Source: an uncultured Eggerthellaceae bacterium
GTDB taxonomy: Bacteria > Actinomycetota > Coriobacteriia > Coriobacteriales > Eggerthellaceae
Assembly: GCA_958454405.1 (NCBI GenBank)
Contig: CAUEBO010000014.1
Span: forward strand, 1-55,801
DNA length: 55,801 bases
Direction: 5' to 3'
Under the pieces are notes generated by a model. It searched no databases. It worked only from the letters and a program-made list of their open reading frames with translations, and was not told the DNA's origin. Numbering within the stretch: position 1 is the first letter of the stretch; every line of letters begins with the position of its first letter. This document shows positions 1 through 8,567 of the stretch, in pieces. Position numbers and translations under genes: made by a program.

Positions 1-761
1 GCAACATGGCCATCCAGGAGCAGCTGGGCGCCGACATCGCCATGCAGCTGGACCAATGCACGCCGTACCCGGCCGAGCGCGCCTTCGTGGCACGCGCCGT
101 GGACCTGTCCGCCAACTGGGCGCGCCGCTGCCTGGCCGCGCACACCCGCCCCGATCAGACGCTGTTCGGCATCGTGCAGGGCGGCATGGAGCTCGATCTG
201 CGGCTGGAGAGCGTGCGCCGGCTGCGCGAGGTGGAGGACGAGAGCCTCATCCGCGGCGGGAGGCGCTTCGGCGGCTTCGGCATCGGCGGCTACTCGGTGG
301 GCGAGGAGCACGACGTGATGTTCGAGACGCTGGGCCAGGTGGCCCGCGCGCTGCCGGAGGACCGCCCGCGCTACCTCATGGGCGTGGGCAACCCCACCAC
401 GCTCGTGCGCGCAGTGCGCGAGGGCGTGGACATGTTCGACTGCGTGCTGCCCACCCGCACGGCCCGCATGGGCACGGCGTTCTCGTCGACCGGCCGCATG
501 AACATGCGCAACGCGAAGTTCACGCGCGACTTCGGTCCGCTGGACGCCGCCTGCACGTGCCCCACCTGCCAGAACCACAGCCGCGCCTACATCCGCCACC
601 TGGTGAAGCAGAACGAGATGCTGGGCGGCATCCTGCTGTCCATCCACAACCTGCACTACCTCATCGACCTCATGCGCCGCGCACGCGAGGCCGTGCTGGC
701 CGGCGCCTACGAGGAGTTCTACGAGCAGTGGATGGCGAGCCCGGCGGCGCAGGACTACTAG
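1..761 (+). CDS. tgt: queuine/preQ1 tRNA-ribosyltransferase, 5'-truncated by the window edge
   Basis: The enzyme swaps guanine 34 of GUN-anticodon tRNAs for the queuosine precursor preQ1. About 252 C-terminal codons are visible; full proteins are about 370-380 residues, so the true start lies before base 1. The reading frame is already open there, and the internal ATG at 6 is not the start. Family signatures seen are GIVQGG, FGGFGIGGYSVGE, the DMFDCVLPTR motif with the catalytic aspartate, and the zinc site CTCPTC with a later His in SIHNLHYL. It runs rightward and converges on the membrane-protein gene ending at 822. Identification is secure. Confidence 0.97.
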   Translation, partial: NMAIQEQLGADIAMQLDQCTPYPAERAFVARAVDLSANWARRCLAAHTRPDQTLFGIVQGGMELDLRLESVRRLREVEDESLIRGGRRFGGFGIGGYSVGEEHDVMFETLGQVARALPEDRPRYLMGVGNPTTLVRAVREGVDMFDCVLPTRTARMGTAFSSTGRMNMRNAKFTRDFGPLDAACTCPTCQNHSRAYIRHLVKQNEMLGGILLSIHNLHYLIDLMRRAREAVLAGAYEEFYEQWMASPAAQDY

Positions 762-821
762 GGCGACGGCGCGCGTCGGGGCCGATTTCGCCGTGATCCC
801 GGCGGGCGGCGAGGGCGGCGG

Positions 822-1508
822 TCAATGCGGCTGGGAGCCGTGGATGCTCATGTTCTCGAAGCGCTGCTGCATCCAGGCGGAGGGGAACTGCTCGTCGATG
901 CACCGTTCTATCGGGTTGGCCGGAGGCAGGCCGTCCGCCCGGGCGCTTTCGCGGGCAAGCACCTGGAGGGTGACCGCGATGTCGACGGCCATGAATGCCG
1001 CGCCCGCCGCGCTCAAGGTGCGAACCGCCGCGCTCCTCCAATCCACGTTGCGCGCGACGCGGTGGATCAACGGCATGGCGAGGCGCGTCCAAGCCAGCCC
1101 GAGGGCGCCCCATGCGAGGGCGAACCCCAAGTTCAGGCTTCTGCCGAAGCTTCCGGGCAGGTGGCTGTAATCCCACGCCACGGCGCCGAAGAGAACCTCC
1201 ATGAGCCAGCCGGCGGCCACCTCGACGCCCGACCCGACGAGCGCCGCGACCAGGAACATGGCCGGGGCGCCCAGGTGGGAGAACCGGGCGGCCACCACGG
1301 TGAGCACGACGGCCCCCGTGCCGTAGATGGGGGAGAACGGGCCCCATACGAGTCCCGGGCGGCTCTCGTACCCGCCGAAGACCGCTGCGTGGAACGCGGT
1401 CTCGATGGCCAGCCCCGCGAGGGAGGCTGCGACGAACAGCCAGAACAGAAGCTGCACGTTGAGGAAGGGGGACGGCTCGGTTCGGCTGTTCATCGCGGCT
1501 GCTTCCAT
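822..1508 (-). CDS. CmpB/DUF1113-like multi-pass membrane protein (putative ABC-transporter type IV)
   Basis: A 228-residue polytopic membrane protein with about five hydrophobic segments. The pattern WDYS..PGSFG..LNLGFALAWG resembles the conserved core of the CmpB-like family (PF06541), whose substrate is unknown. The ATG at 1508 was chosen because GGAG sits just upstream in the minus-strand leader; the longer frame to 1601 runs into the preceding gene. It starts 23 bases after the lipoprotein gene that ends at 1532, so the two are probably co-transcribed. The function is not known. Confidence 0.75.
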   Translation of the reverse strand: MEAAAMNSRTEPSPFLNVQLLFWLFVAASLAGLAIETAFHAAVFGGYESRPGLVWGPFSPIYGTGAVVLTVVAARFSHLGAPAMFLVAALVGSGVEVAAGWLMEVLFGAVAWDYSHLPGSFGRSLNLGFALAWGALGLAWTRLAMPLIHRVARNVDWRSAAVRTLSAAGAAFMAVDIAVTLQVLARESARADGLPPANPIERCIDEQFPSAWMQQRFENMSIHGSQPH

Positions 1509-1531
1509 GGTTGCTCCAAGCTTGCGGGGGG

Positions 1532-2329
1532 TCAGAACGCTATGCTGTCCACGACGTCGTCGACGGACGCCGCGCTGCCGTAGACGGATATCTCGTAGCA
1601 CATGCTGGCGTTGAAGACGTAGACGGTCCTGTACTCGTACTTCTTCGCCACGCGGTCGATCTCCTTCTCGAAGCTGTACTCGAACTTCGTGACCTGGGCG
1701 CCGTCGATCACGCTCGACTTCTCCTTGTCGATGTCCCAGTTCACGACGCCGAACTCCCGTTCGGCCTGCAGCTGCTTGAGCGCGATGGCCTCCTGGGCGG
1801 TCTTCGCCGGGCTTTTCGCCAGCGGGAGGTATGAGACGGTTATGGCGTTGCGCTCGTCCTCGTTGTCCTCGTCCACGTCCCGGTACGTCACGCTTGCGCC
1901 CGGTCCGGCCGCGCTCGCCGCGGCGCCGGGAGCCGTGCCGCCGCCCGGCTCGTCCGCGATCGCCTGGGCGGCTGCGGCTTCGCTTCCGTCCGCCGCGTCT
2001 GCGCCCGCCTGGGCGCCGTCAGCGCTCGACGCGCTTCCGTCTGCGGCGCCCTCGCCCGAGGCGGCGGCTTCTACGCTCGCGGCATCGGCTCCTGCGGCGG
2101 CGTCCGGCTCGGCGGCTCCGGCCGCCGCGCCCGCGCTCGGCGCCTTGAGGCGGGATATGGCGAGGACCGAGGTTTCCTCGTCCGACGTTTCCACCCAGTT
2201 GGACGGCACCTTCATCGTCATCTCCTCGACTGCGATCTCGCGATCGAGGCTTGCCCCGCATCCGGCGAGGATGCAGGCGGTGGTCATGCTCAGCGCGCAC
2301 AGCGCGATCAACGACGCTCTCTTCTTCAT
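1532..2329 (-). CDS. secreted lipoprotein with low-complexity Ala/Gly/Asp linker
   Basis: A 265-residue predicted lipoprotein. The N-terminus MKKRAS is followed by a hydrophobic stretch and the lipobox LAGC, giving an acylated Cys on the outer face of the membrane. A VPSNW segment follows, then a low-complexity Ala/Gly/Ser/Asp/Glu region (about residues 60-150), then a C-terminal folded part rich in beta-type sequence. The ATG at 2329 has an AAGGA-type ribosome site. It sits 91 bases downstream of the MFS exporter and just upstream of the CmpB-like gene. Substrate or ligand is unrecognised. Confidence 0.8.
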   Translation of the reverse strand: MKKRASLIALCALSMTTACILAGCGASLDREIAVEEMTMKVPSNWVETSDEETSVLAISRLKAPSAGAAAGAAEPDAAAGADAASVEAAASGEGAADGSASSADGAQAGADAADGSEAAAAQAIADEPGGGTAPGAAASAAGPGASVTYRDVDEDNEDERNAITVSYLPLAKSPAKTAQEAIALKQLQAEREFGVVNWDIDKEKSSVIDGAQVTKFEYSFEKEIDRVAKKYEYRTVYVFNASMCYEISVYGSAASVDDVVDSIAF

Positions 2330-2420
2330 GATCCTTCGTTCCTTCCTGTTGAAATTCCAAGGCCCGGGGTTTCGTCGGCCGCCGCCTTCGGGCAGCAGGG
2401 ACGGCGGCTGCGTTCGGGGG

Positions 2421-4739
2421 TCAGGCTCGCGCACGGCGCGGGACGAGCGGCGCGCATGAGACGATTTCCACATTGCCCTTCGCAAAGCGGTAGACCAGCC
2501 TGCCGCGCTTGTCGATGCGCCGCGACCACAGGCCTGCAAGCTCGCCGGTCAGCGGTACGGGCTTGCAGCTGCCCTTTTCGGGCCCGTTCCGCTCGATGTC
2601 CTTGAGGATGGCTTTGATGCGCCGATGCCGGTCGTTGTCGTCGAAGCGCATGCGGTTGTAATCGTTCCACGCCTTCGGAGCCCATACGCGAACGTTCTTG
2701 CGCACCTCTTGCACGCCGTTGCCCTCGTCGAGCATGCGCACGCACCTGCGCAGGAGGGCAAGGTTCTCCTCGGAGTAGAAGGGATCGACGGCCAGCTTGA
2801 AGGGGATGCGGCGCTCGCGCGCCACCTTCGTGGCGAACAGGCTGAACGCCGTGCCCATGCCGATGCCGAGCTCCCGGCAGACGGCGTCCATCTCGATCAG
2901 CGTCTCGGTTTCGACCGGGATGGTGAGCGCATCCGGCGCGGGCATCACCAGCTGCGTCTCCGCGGGTGCGGCGCAGGCCAGCCCAGCACTCGCCGAAGGC
3001 CGCCCGCTCTCGTCCAGAAGGTTCCGGGCGCTGATCGTCGCGGCGGGCGCGACCGGCGCGACGAGGGACGAGGCCGTCGGGTTCGCGCCGCCCTCGCCGC
3101 CGGAGCAAGGGGCGCCGCCGGCGAGGGCGCCTTCGGCGGGCAGGGGGCCGTTGGCGGCCAAGGCCTCCTCTGCGCTGGGCAGAGATCCGGCTTCCGGCTC
3201 CGCGTCGTCCTCGGTGATCTTCACGTCGCGTGGGATGAGGGCCCGGATGACGATGGCCACCACCAGGATGATGACGCCGCCGATGAAGCACGTGATGACG
3301 ACGGAGTCGTTGAAGGCGTCGATTCCCTTCTGCAGCAGCTGGGGCAGGTCGAGTTCGTTCGCGATGGCCGACGTGGCGGAAAGCGACTGCTCGGCGGCGT
3401 CGATGGTCCTGCCGTCCAGGCCCATGGCGCGCAGCTCGCCCGTGGGCAGCCCGTTGCGGTAGATGATGGAGGCGAGGCTGCCCAGGATGGCCACGCCCAG
3501 CACGTTGCCCAGGTCGAAGGAGACTTCTTGCAGGCTGCCCGCGCTCGACGCCTTCTCCACGGGCGTCTCGCACATGATGAGCGACGAGCCGATGGTCAGC
3601 GCGCCGGTGCCCACGCCCACGAGCGTGGTGGATATCATGACGGGCAGAAGCTCAAGGTCGTCTTGGAAGAACACGAGCATCATCATGGCCGCGGCCGCCA
3701 GGATCAAGCCGCCGGCGACCACGTTGCGCGGCTGGAACCTCATGGCAAGCGGTGCGGCGAGCGCGCTCGCAACGAGGCTGGCGAGGGCCATGGGGAGCAG
3801 CTTGACGCCCGCTTCCAGCGTGCTGTCGCCGTTGACCAGCTGCAACCACTGGGACAGCATGTAGAGCAGGGTGGCCATGGCGAACATGCAGCCGATGGTG
3901 GCTATGATGCCCGCCGTGAAGGGCTTGCTGCGGAACAGCGACAGGTCGACCACGGGCGCTTCAGCACGCAGGCAGCGGAAGACGAACAGGGCAAGCAGCA
4001 CGAGGCCGGCTGCGAGGGCGGCAACGCCCTGGACGTCGAACGCGAGTTCAGCGGCGAGGTGCTTGATGCCCCACAAGAACAGCCCCATGCCGGCCAGGAA
4101 GATGAGGGAGGCGATCACGTCGAACGAGCCGGGCTTCTTCAGGCGGACTTCCGGCAGCACGAAGACGCCCGCGATGAAAGCGATCGCCATGAGCGGCACG
4201 TTGACGAGGAACGCCGCATGCCAGTTGAAGTGCTCGAGCAGAAAACCGCCGATGAGCGGGCCGGCTGCCATGCCGATCGCCCCGATGGCAGCCCAAGCCG
4301 CAACCGCGAAAGCGCGTTCCTTCGCATCCTGGAATATGCTGCGGATCATCGACACGGTGACGGGCATGATGAGCGCGCCGCCTATGCCGAGAAACGCGCG
4401 GATGGCGATGACGAATTCGGGGCTGTTGGCGAACATGATGAACAGCGACCCCACGCCGAACAGGAAGAAGCCCGCAAGCAGCGTGCGCTTCCTGCCGAGG
4501 CGGTCGGAAAGCGAGCTCGTGGCAACCAGCAGGCCCGCCAGCACGAGCGAGTACACGTCGACGATCCACAGAAGCTGGTCGGACGTGGGCTTCAGGTCCT
4601 TCGTGAGGTCCGGCAGCGCGATGTTGAGCACCGTCAGGTCGATCGACACGATGAATTGGCCGAACAATATGATCACGAGCGCTGCCCACAAACGCCCCTT
4701 CGAGAGCGTCGCAGGGCTCATATGCACAAGATCCGACAT
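2421..4739 (-). CDS. DHA2-type MFS exporter fused to DinJ-like antitoxin and YoeB-like toxin domains
   Basis: A 772-residue single reading frame. Residues 1-503 form a 14-segment drug:H+ antiporter, with DLTVLNIALP in helix 1, DRLGRKR as motif A and GAIGMAAGPLIGG as motif C, like QacA/SmvA exporters. Residues 504-602 are a Pro/Ala/Gly linker. Residues about 603-675 match RelB/DinJ antitoxins (CRELGIGMGTAFSLF, then ERRIPFKL). Residues about 683-766 match YoeB/Txe toxins (WNDYNRM, then GLWSRRID..GRLVY). Aligned with E. coli YoeB, Arg65 is kept (R747), but Glu46 is V728 and His83-Tyr84 are L765-V766, so RNase activity is unlikely. The ATG at 4739 has an AAAGGGA site. It diverges from marR over twin operators. 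Confidence 0.9.
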   Translation of the reverse strand: MSDLVHMSPATLSKGRLWAALVIILFGQFIVSIDLTVLNIALPDLTKDLKPTSDQLLWIVDVYSLVLAGLLVATSSLSDRLGRKRTLLAGFFLFGVGSLFIMFANSPEFVIAIRAFLGIGGALIMPVTVSMIRSIFQDAKERAFAVAAWAAIGAIGMAAGPLIGGFLLEHFNWHAAFLVNVPLMAIAFIAGVFVLPEVRLKKPGSFDVIASLIFLAGMGLFLWGIKHLAAELAFDVQGVAALAAGLVLLALFVFRCLRAEAPVVDLSLFRSKPFTAGIIATIGCMFAMATLLYMLSQWLQLVNGDSTLEAGVKLLPMALASLVASALAAPLAMRFQPRNVVAGGLILAAAAMMMLVFFQDDLELLPVMISTTLVGVGTGALTIGSSLIMCETPVEKASSAGSLQEVSFDLGNVLGVAILGSLASIIYRNGLPTGELRAMGLDGRTIDAAEQSLSATSAIANELDLPQLLQKGIDAFNDSVVITCFIGGVIILVVAIVIRALIPRDVKITEDDAEPEAGSLPSAEEALAANGPLPAEGALAGGAPCSGGEGGANPTASSLVAPVAPAATISARNLLDESGRPSASAGLACAAPAETQLVMPAPDALTIPVETETLIEMDAVCRELGIGMGTAFSLFATKVARERRIPFKLAVDPFYSEENLALLRRCVRMLDEGNGVQEVRKNVRVWAPKAWNDYNRMRFDDNDRHRRIKAILKDIERNGPEKGSCKPVPLTGELAGLWSRRIDKRGRLVYRFAKGNVEIVSCAPLVPRRARA

Positions 4740-4754
4740 GGCATCCCTTTCTAA

Positions 4755-4772
4755 TAGACTGAATTCGGACTA
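4755..4772. promoter_or_regulatory. palindromic operator copy 1 (marR/exporter)
   Basis: An 18-bp imperfect palindrome, TAGACTGAATTCGGACTA, lies just upstream of the exporter start. It matches the copy at 4812-4829 at 15 of 18 positions in the same orientation. The placement between divergent marR and exporter genes is typical of MarR binding sites. Confidence 0.6.
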
Positions 4773-4811
4773 TATGAGCCTATCAAAGAGGAACACGGAA
4801 GTCTATAGAAA

Positions 4812-4829
4812 TAAACTGAAATCGGTCTA
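4812..4829. promoter_or_regulatory. palindromic operator copy 2 (marR/exporter)
   Basis: TAAACTGAAATCGGTCTA is an 18-bp imperfect palindrome. Shared consensus with copy 1 is TARACTGAAWTCGGWCTA. The copies start 57 bp apart in an unusually AT-rich 180-bp divergent promoter region. Confidence 0.6.
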
Positions 4830-4918
4830 ATTTCTAAGGTTTTATGCTCTGGGAGATTGCGGGATGGGAAAAGTGAGCTATATTGGGGGCCAAAGTCCGC
4901 CGATCACGGAGGTGCCCG

Positions 4919-5455
4919 ATGTCGAAGAAGGAGCAGAGGGGGGAGGCCGCGGCTTCCCAAGATGAGTTCATGGAGGTTCTGCAGGCGCTGTACGGCGAAA
5001 GCCTGCCGGACGACTACCTCATGCCCACTTTGGAGTTGAACAGGGCCCTTTTGAAGAGCATGGCGCAATACGAGCGATTCGCGAAGCAGCACAAGCTCAA
5101 CTTGAACTCGCTTCTGGTGCTGATGGTGGTGTACTACGCGAAGGGGGCGTGCAGCCAGCAGCTCATCAGCAGGACGCTGTGGCTCCCCAAGCAGACCGTG
5201 GGCTCCATCCTCGCGGGGTTGAAGATCAAGGGGTACACGCAGGAGGCCGTGTCGCCCACGGATGCGCGCGCGAAGGCCATCTCGCTCACCGACGAGGGCA
5301 TCCGCTTCTGCGAAGAGGTGTTCGCCCGGCTCCACAGCCTGGAGACCGGAGCTTTGCGGGAAACCGACGTCGAGGACATCAAGGCCGTGACCCGTTCCAT
5401 CGACGCGTACGCGGAGGCCTTCGGCCACGGCATGGACGGGACGGACGGGGTCTGA
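4919..5455 (+). CDS. MarR-family winged-helix regulator
   Basis: A 178-residue cytoplasmic regulator. The helix-turn-helix region reads GACSQQLISRTLWLPKQTVGSILAGLKIKG and is followed by the wing (SPTDARAKAISLTDEG), the usual MarR layout with flanking dimerisation helices. The ATG at 4919 was chosen because GGAGGTG lies 5 bases upstream; the longer frame from 4883 has no ribosome site. It is divergent from the exporter and probably represses it through the twin palindromes, with an exported compound as the likely ligand. The ligand itself cannot be read from the sequence. Confidence 0.88.
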   Translation: MSKKEQRGEAAASQDEFMEVLQALYGESLPDDYLMPTLELNRALLKSMAQYERFAKQHKLNLNSLLVLMVVYYAKGACSQQLISRTLWLPKQTVGSILAGLKIKGYTQEAVSPTDARAKAISLTDEGIRFCEEVFARLHSLETGALRETDVEDIKAVTRSIDAYAEAFGHGMDGTDGV

Positions 5456-5637
5456 TCGCCCCCTGGGCCCCAAGCGCGGGCGGCGCTCGTCTCCCAGAAG
5501 CCCCTTTCCTTTCCGTTGATCTTTTCGACATCCCTGCTTTCCCGTTCTTCCCGGTTGTGGCACAATAGGAAAGTTGACGTGCCGGAAGCTTCCGTGCGCT
5601 GCGAGAAACACTGAACAAGAGCGAGGGAGTATTCTCC

Positions 5638-8403
5638 ATGGCGACAGCCCAGAAAGCCAAGAAGTCGAAACGACCGGGCCGCACGATGGACCGGCGCAAC
5701 GTCTGGCTTCTCATCATCACCACCCTGCTGGTCTTGGGGTCGGTTTTCATGTTCACCCCGCCCCAGGACAAGATCAACCAGGGCCTGGACATCCAGGGCG
5801 GCCTGTCGGTCGTGCTCACCGCGAAGAGCACCGACGGCGCCGACATCACGCCCGAGGAGATGGAAAGCAGCCGCGCCATCATCGAGAGCCGCGTGAACGC
5901 GCTGGGCGCCTCGGAGGCCGTGGTGCAGGTGCAGGGCAACGACCAGATCCTCGTGCAGATACCGGGCCTCACCAACACCGAGGACGCGCTCAACACCATC
6001 GGCAAGACCGGCAAGCTGGAGTTCGCGCGCCTTGACTCGTTCACCGACAGCGATGCGAAGACGAAGATCGAGAACGGGCAGGCGTCCGGCGAAGGCACCG
6101 TCACCGACGATCTGGGCATCCTCACGCTTCCCTCGGGCGAGACGCAGCATCTCACGGTCGAGGACGGCACCTACACGCCCATCGTCACCGGAGCCGACAT
6201 CTCGAAGGTGGCCGTCGAACGGGCGGGCGAGGCTTCGGCCGACTACGCCGTGCTCATCACGCTCGATTCGGAGGGCGCCCAGGCGTTCGCCGACGCCACG
6301 AAGGAGCTTGCCCCCACGAAGGGCAAGATCGTGATCATCCTGGACAACGAGGTGCAGTCGGCTCCCGCCGTCCAGTCCGAGATTCCCGACGGCAACGTGA
6401 AGATCACGGGCAACTACACGCTGGAAGAGGCCCAGTCGCTGCAGACGGTGCTGGAAAGCGGATCGCTGCCCGTCAGCTTCGAGTACGCGCAAAGCCAGAC
6501 CGTCGGCCCCACGCTCGGCCAGGACGCGCTGCGCTCCGGCGTGCTGGTGGCGCTCATCGGCCTTGCGGTGGTCATGCTGTACCTGCTGTTCTTCTATCGG
6601 GGCCTCGGCCTCATCACGGCGGCGGCCATGGGCATCTTCGCCACGCTGTACCTGGGGATCCTTGCCACGCTCTCGCACTTTGGCCTGTTCAGCCTGTCCT
6701 TGGCGGGCATCGCGGGCATCGTGCTGACCATCGGCATGGCGGCGGACTCCTCCATCCTCACCATGGAACGGTTCCGCGAGGAGATACGCATGGGGCGCAG
6801 CGTGCGCGCGGCGTCCATCACGGGCGTCAAGCACGCCATCGTCACGTCCATCGACGCCGACCTGGTCACGCTGGTCAGCGCCTTGTCCCTGTTCTTCCTG
6901 GCCAGCGCCTCGGTCAAGGGCTTCGGCTTGACGCTGGCGCTGGGCATCTTCTGCGACATCGCCATGATGCTGCTGTTCAAGGCGCCGCTCATCCGCCTGT
7001 TGGCTCCGGGCACCATCGCGAAGCACCCCGGGTTCTGGGGCGTGCGCGACGCCGAGGAGGCCGCGGACGGCTACCAGGCGCTCGCGGCCGCCGAGGGCAC
7101 GAGCGTGGCCGCGGCGGAAACGGGCGAGGCCATCGACCCTGCGGCGTCCGAGCAGGCGGCAGAGAGGCGGGCGGGCGCTGCGGGCGAGGCGGCGGCGCAA
7201 GCCGCGCGCAAGCCGCGCGGCAAGTTCATCAAGCGCGACATCAACTTCCTCGGCTATCGCCGCGTGTTCCTGACGGCCGCCGCCGTGTTGGTGGTGGCGG
7301 CGTTCGCCATCGTGGGCGTGCGGGGCCTGAACTTCGGCATCGAGTTCATCGGCGGCACGTCGGTGGCCTTCCACGGCACAGGCGACGTCACCACCGAGCA
7401 GATGCGCACGGCCTTCTACGATGCGGGCGAGCCCGATGCGGTCATCCAGACGACGGAGTCCGACGGGGAGACGGGCTTCCTCGTGCGCACCACCACCACG
7501 AGCGCCGAAGAGGCCACGCAGCGCGCCAACCAGGTGGCCGGCGAGCTGGGGCTTTCAACGGAGAGCTTCGAGGTCACCACCATCGGTCCCGACTGGGGCG
7601 CCAGCGTCATCCAGTCGTCGCTGATCGCGTTTCTGGTGTCCATCGTGCTCATCATCATCTACATCGCCATCCGCTTCGAGTACAAGATGGGCGTCACGGC
7701 CATCGTTGCGCTGCTGCACGACCTCATCCTGGTCATGGGCGTGTATGCGCTGGTGGGACGCGAGGTGAACCCGAACACCATCGCCGCGCTTCTCACCATC
7801 CTGGGCTACTCGCTCTACGACACGGTGGTCGTGTTCCACCGCGTCAACGACAACATGAAGGCCGACGACGTGAAGTGCACGTTCATGACGATGGCGAACC
7901 ACTCCATCAACCAGGTGTTCATCCGCACCATCAACACGACGCTGACCTCGCTCATCCCGGTGCTCGCCATGCTGCTGTTCGGCGGCGAGACGCTGAAGGA
8001 CTTCGCGTTCGCCATGGTCATCGGGCTCGTGTGCGGATCGTACTCGTCCATTGCGGTGGCCACGCCGCTGTACGCGATCTGGAAAACGCGCGAGCCGCGC
8101 TACGCGAAGCTTGCGAAGAAGTTCGGGCCGGAGGTCGGCCGCTTCGAGTTCGGGAATCCGAACGCGCTCGTGGGCGCGGCGTCGCCGAAGAAGGCGGCGA
8201 AGGCCTCCGTCGCCGGTGCGGGGACTAGCGGTGCAGCCGGATCTTCCGCCGCTCCATCTTCGGACGCGACGGCCGATTCGGGCGGCGCGGCAGAGGCTGC
8301 TTCGCCGGGCGGCCAGAGCGCCCGCCCGCACGGCGCGAGCGCGCCCAAGGGGCCGGCCAAGCCCTCGAAGGCCAAGCGCAAGAAGCGTCCCGACAAGAAG
8401 TAG
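5638..8403 (+). CDS. secDF: fused protein-export subunit SecD-SecF
   Basis: A 921-residue fusion of the two accessory subunits of the Sec translocon, which use the proton gradient to pull exported proteins across the membrane. The SecD half starts with an N-terminal helix, GLDIQGGLSVVL and a large extracytoplasmic loop, then a six-helix bundle. A cytoplasmic Ala-rich linker (about residues 470-540) leads to SecF (NFGIEFIGGTSV, then GYSLYDTVVVFHRVNDN). The C-terminus is a Lys/Arg-rich low-complexity tail. The ATG at 5638 follows GCGAGGGAG. An intrinsic terminator at 8453-8491 closes the transcript. SecDF fusions occur in several bacterial phyla. Confidence 0.96.
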   Translation: MATAQKAKKSKRPGRTMDRRNVWLLIITTLLVLGSVFMFTPPQDKINQGLDIQGGLSVVLTAKSTDGADITPEEMESSRAIIESRVNALGASEAVVQVQGNDQILVQIPGLTNTEDALNTIGKTGKLEFARLDSFTDSDAKTKIENGQASGEGTVTDDLGILTLPSGETQHLTVEDGTYTPIVTGADISKVAVERAGEASADYAVLITLDSEGAQAFADATKELAPTKGKIVIILDNEVQSAPAVQSEIPDGNVKITGNYTLEEAQSLQTVLESGSLPVSFEYAQSQTVGPTLGQDALRSGVLVALIGLAVVMLYLLFFYRGLGLITAAAMGIFATLYLGILATLSHFGLFSLSLAGIAGIVLTIGMAADSSILTMERFREEIRMGRSVRAASITGVKHAIVTSIDADLVTLVSALSLFFLASASVKGFGLTLALGIFCDIAMMLLFKAPLIRLLAPGTIAKHPGFWGVRDAEEAADGYQALAAAEGTSVAAAETGEAIDPAASEQAAERRAGAAGEAAAQAARKPRGKFIKRDINFLGYRRVFLTAAAVLVVAAFAIVGVRGLNFGIEFIGGTSVAFHGTGDVTTEQMRTAFYDAGEPDAVIQTTESDGETGFLVRTTTTSAEEATQRANQVAGELGLSTESFEVTTIGPDWGASVIQSSLIAFLVSIVLIIIYIAIRFEYKMGVTAIVALLHDLILVMGVYALVGREVNPNTIAALLTILGYSLYDTVVVFHRVNDNMKADDVKCTFMTMANHSINQVFIRTINTTLTSLIPVLAMLLFGGETLKDFAFAMVIGLVCGSYSSIAVATPLYAIWKTREPRYAKLAKKFGPEVGRFEFGNPNALVGAASPKKAAKASVAGAGTSGAAGSSAAPSSDATADSGGAAEAASPGGQSARPHGASAPKGPAKPSKAKRKKRPDKK

Positions 8404-8452
8404 CGGGGCAAGGGGGGTCGAAGCCCTTCGATCCGCATGCGTGCGCATTGCA

Positions 8453-8491
8453 ACGAGCGTCGGCGGCCTTTCGGTCGCCGGCGCTCGTTTT
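8453..8491 (+). terminator. intrinsic terminator after secDF
   Basis: A stem of 16 positions (8453-8468 with 8473-8488, including two G-T pairs) closes a TTTC loop and runs into TTTT at 8488-8491. It lies 50 bases after the secDF stop. Confidence 0.75.
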
Positions 8492-8567
8492 CGTGGAACG
8501 CTCTTCGGTTCCTGGGGCGTGCGAGACGGCGCTTCGGAAGAGCCCCGATCCCGCCTGCGTCCGGGTC

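Noticed and set aside
2421..2470. Frameshift at the end of the YoeB-like domain hiding the catalytic His-Tyr
   Set aside because: Removing or adding one base gives no HY in any frame, and Glu46 is replaced independently upstream. The substitutions are taken as real.
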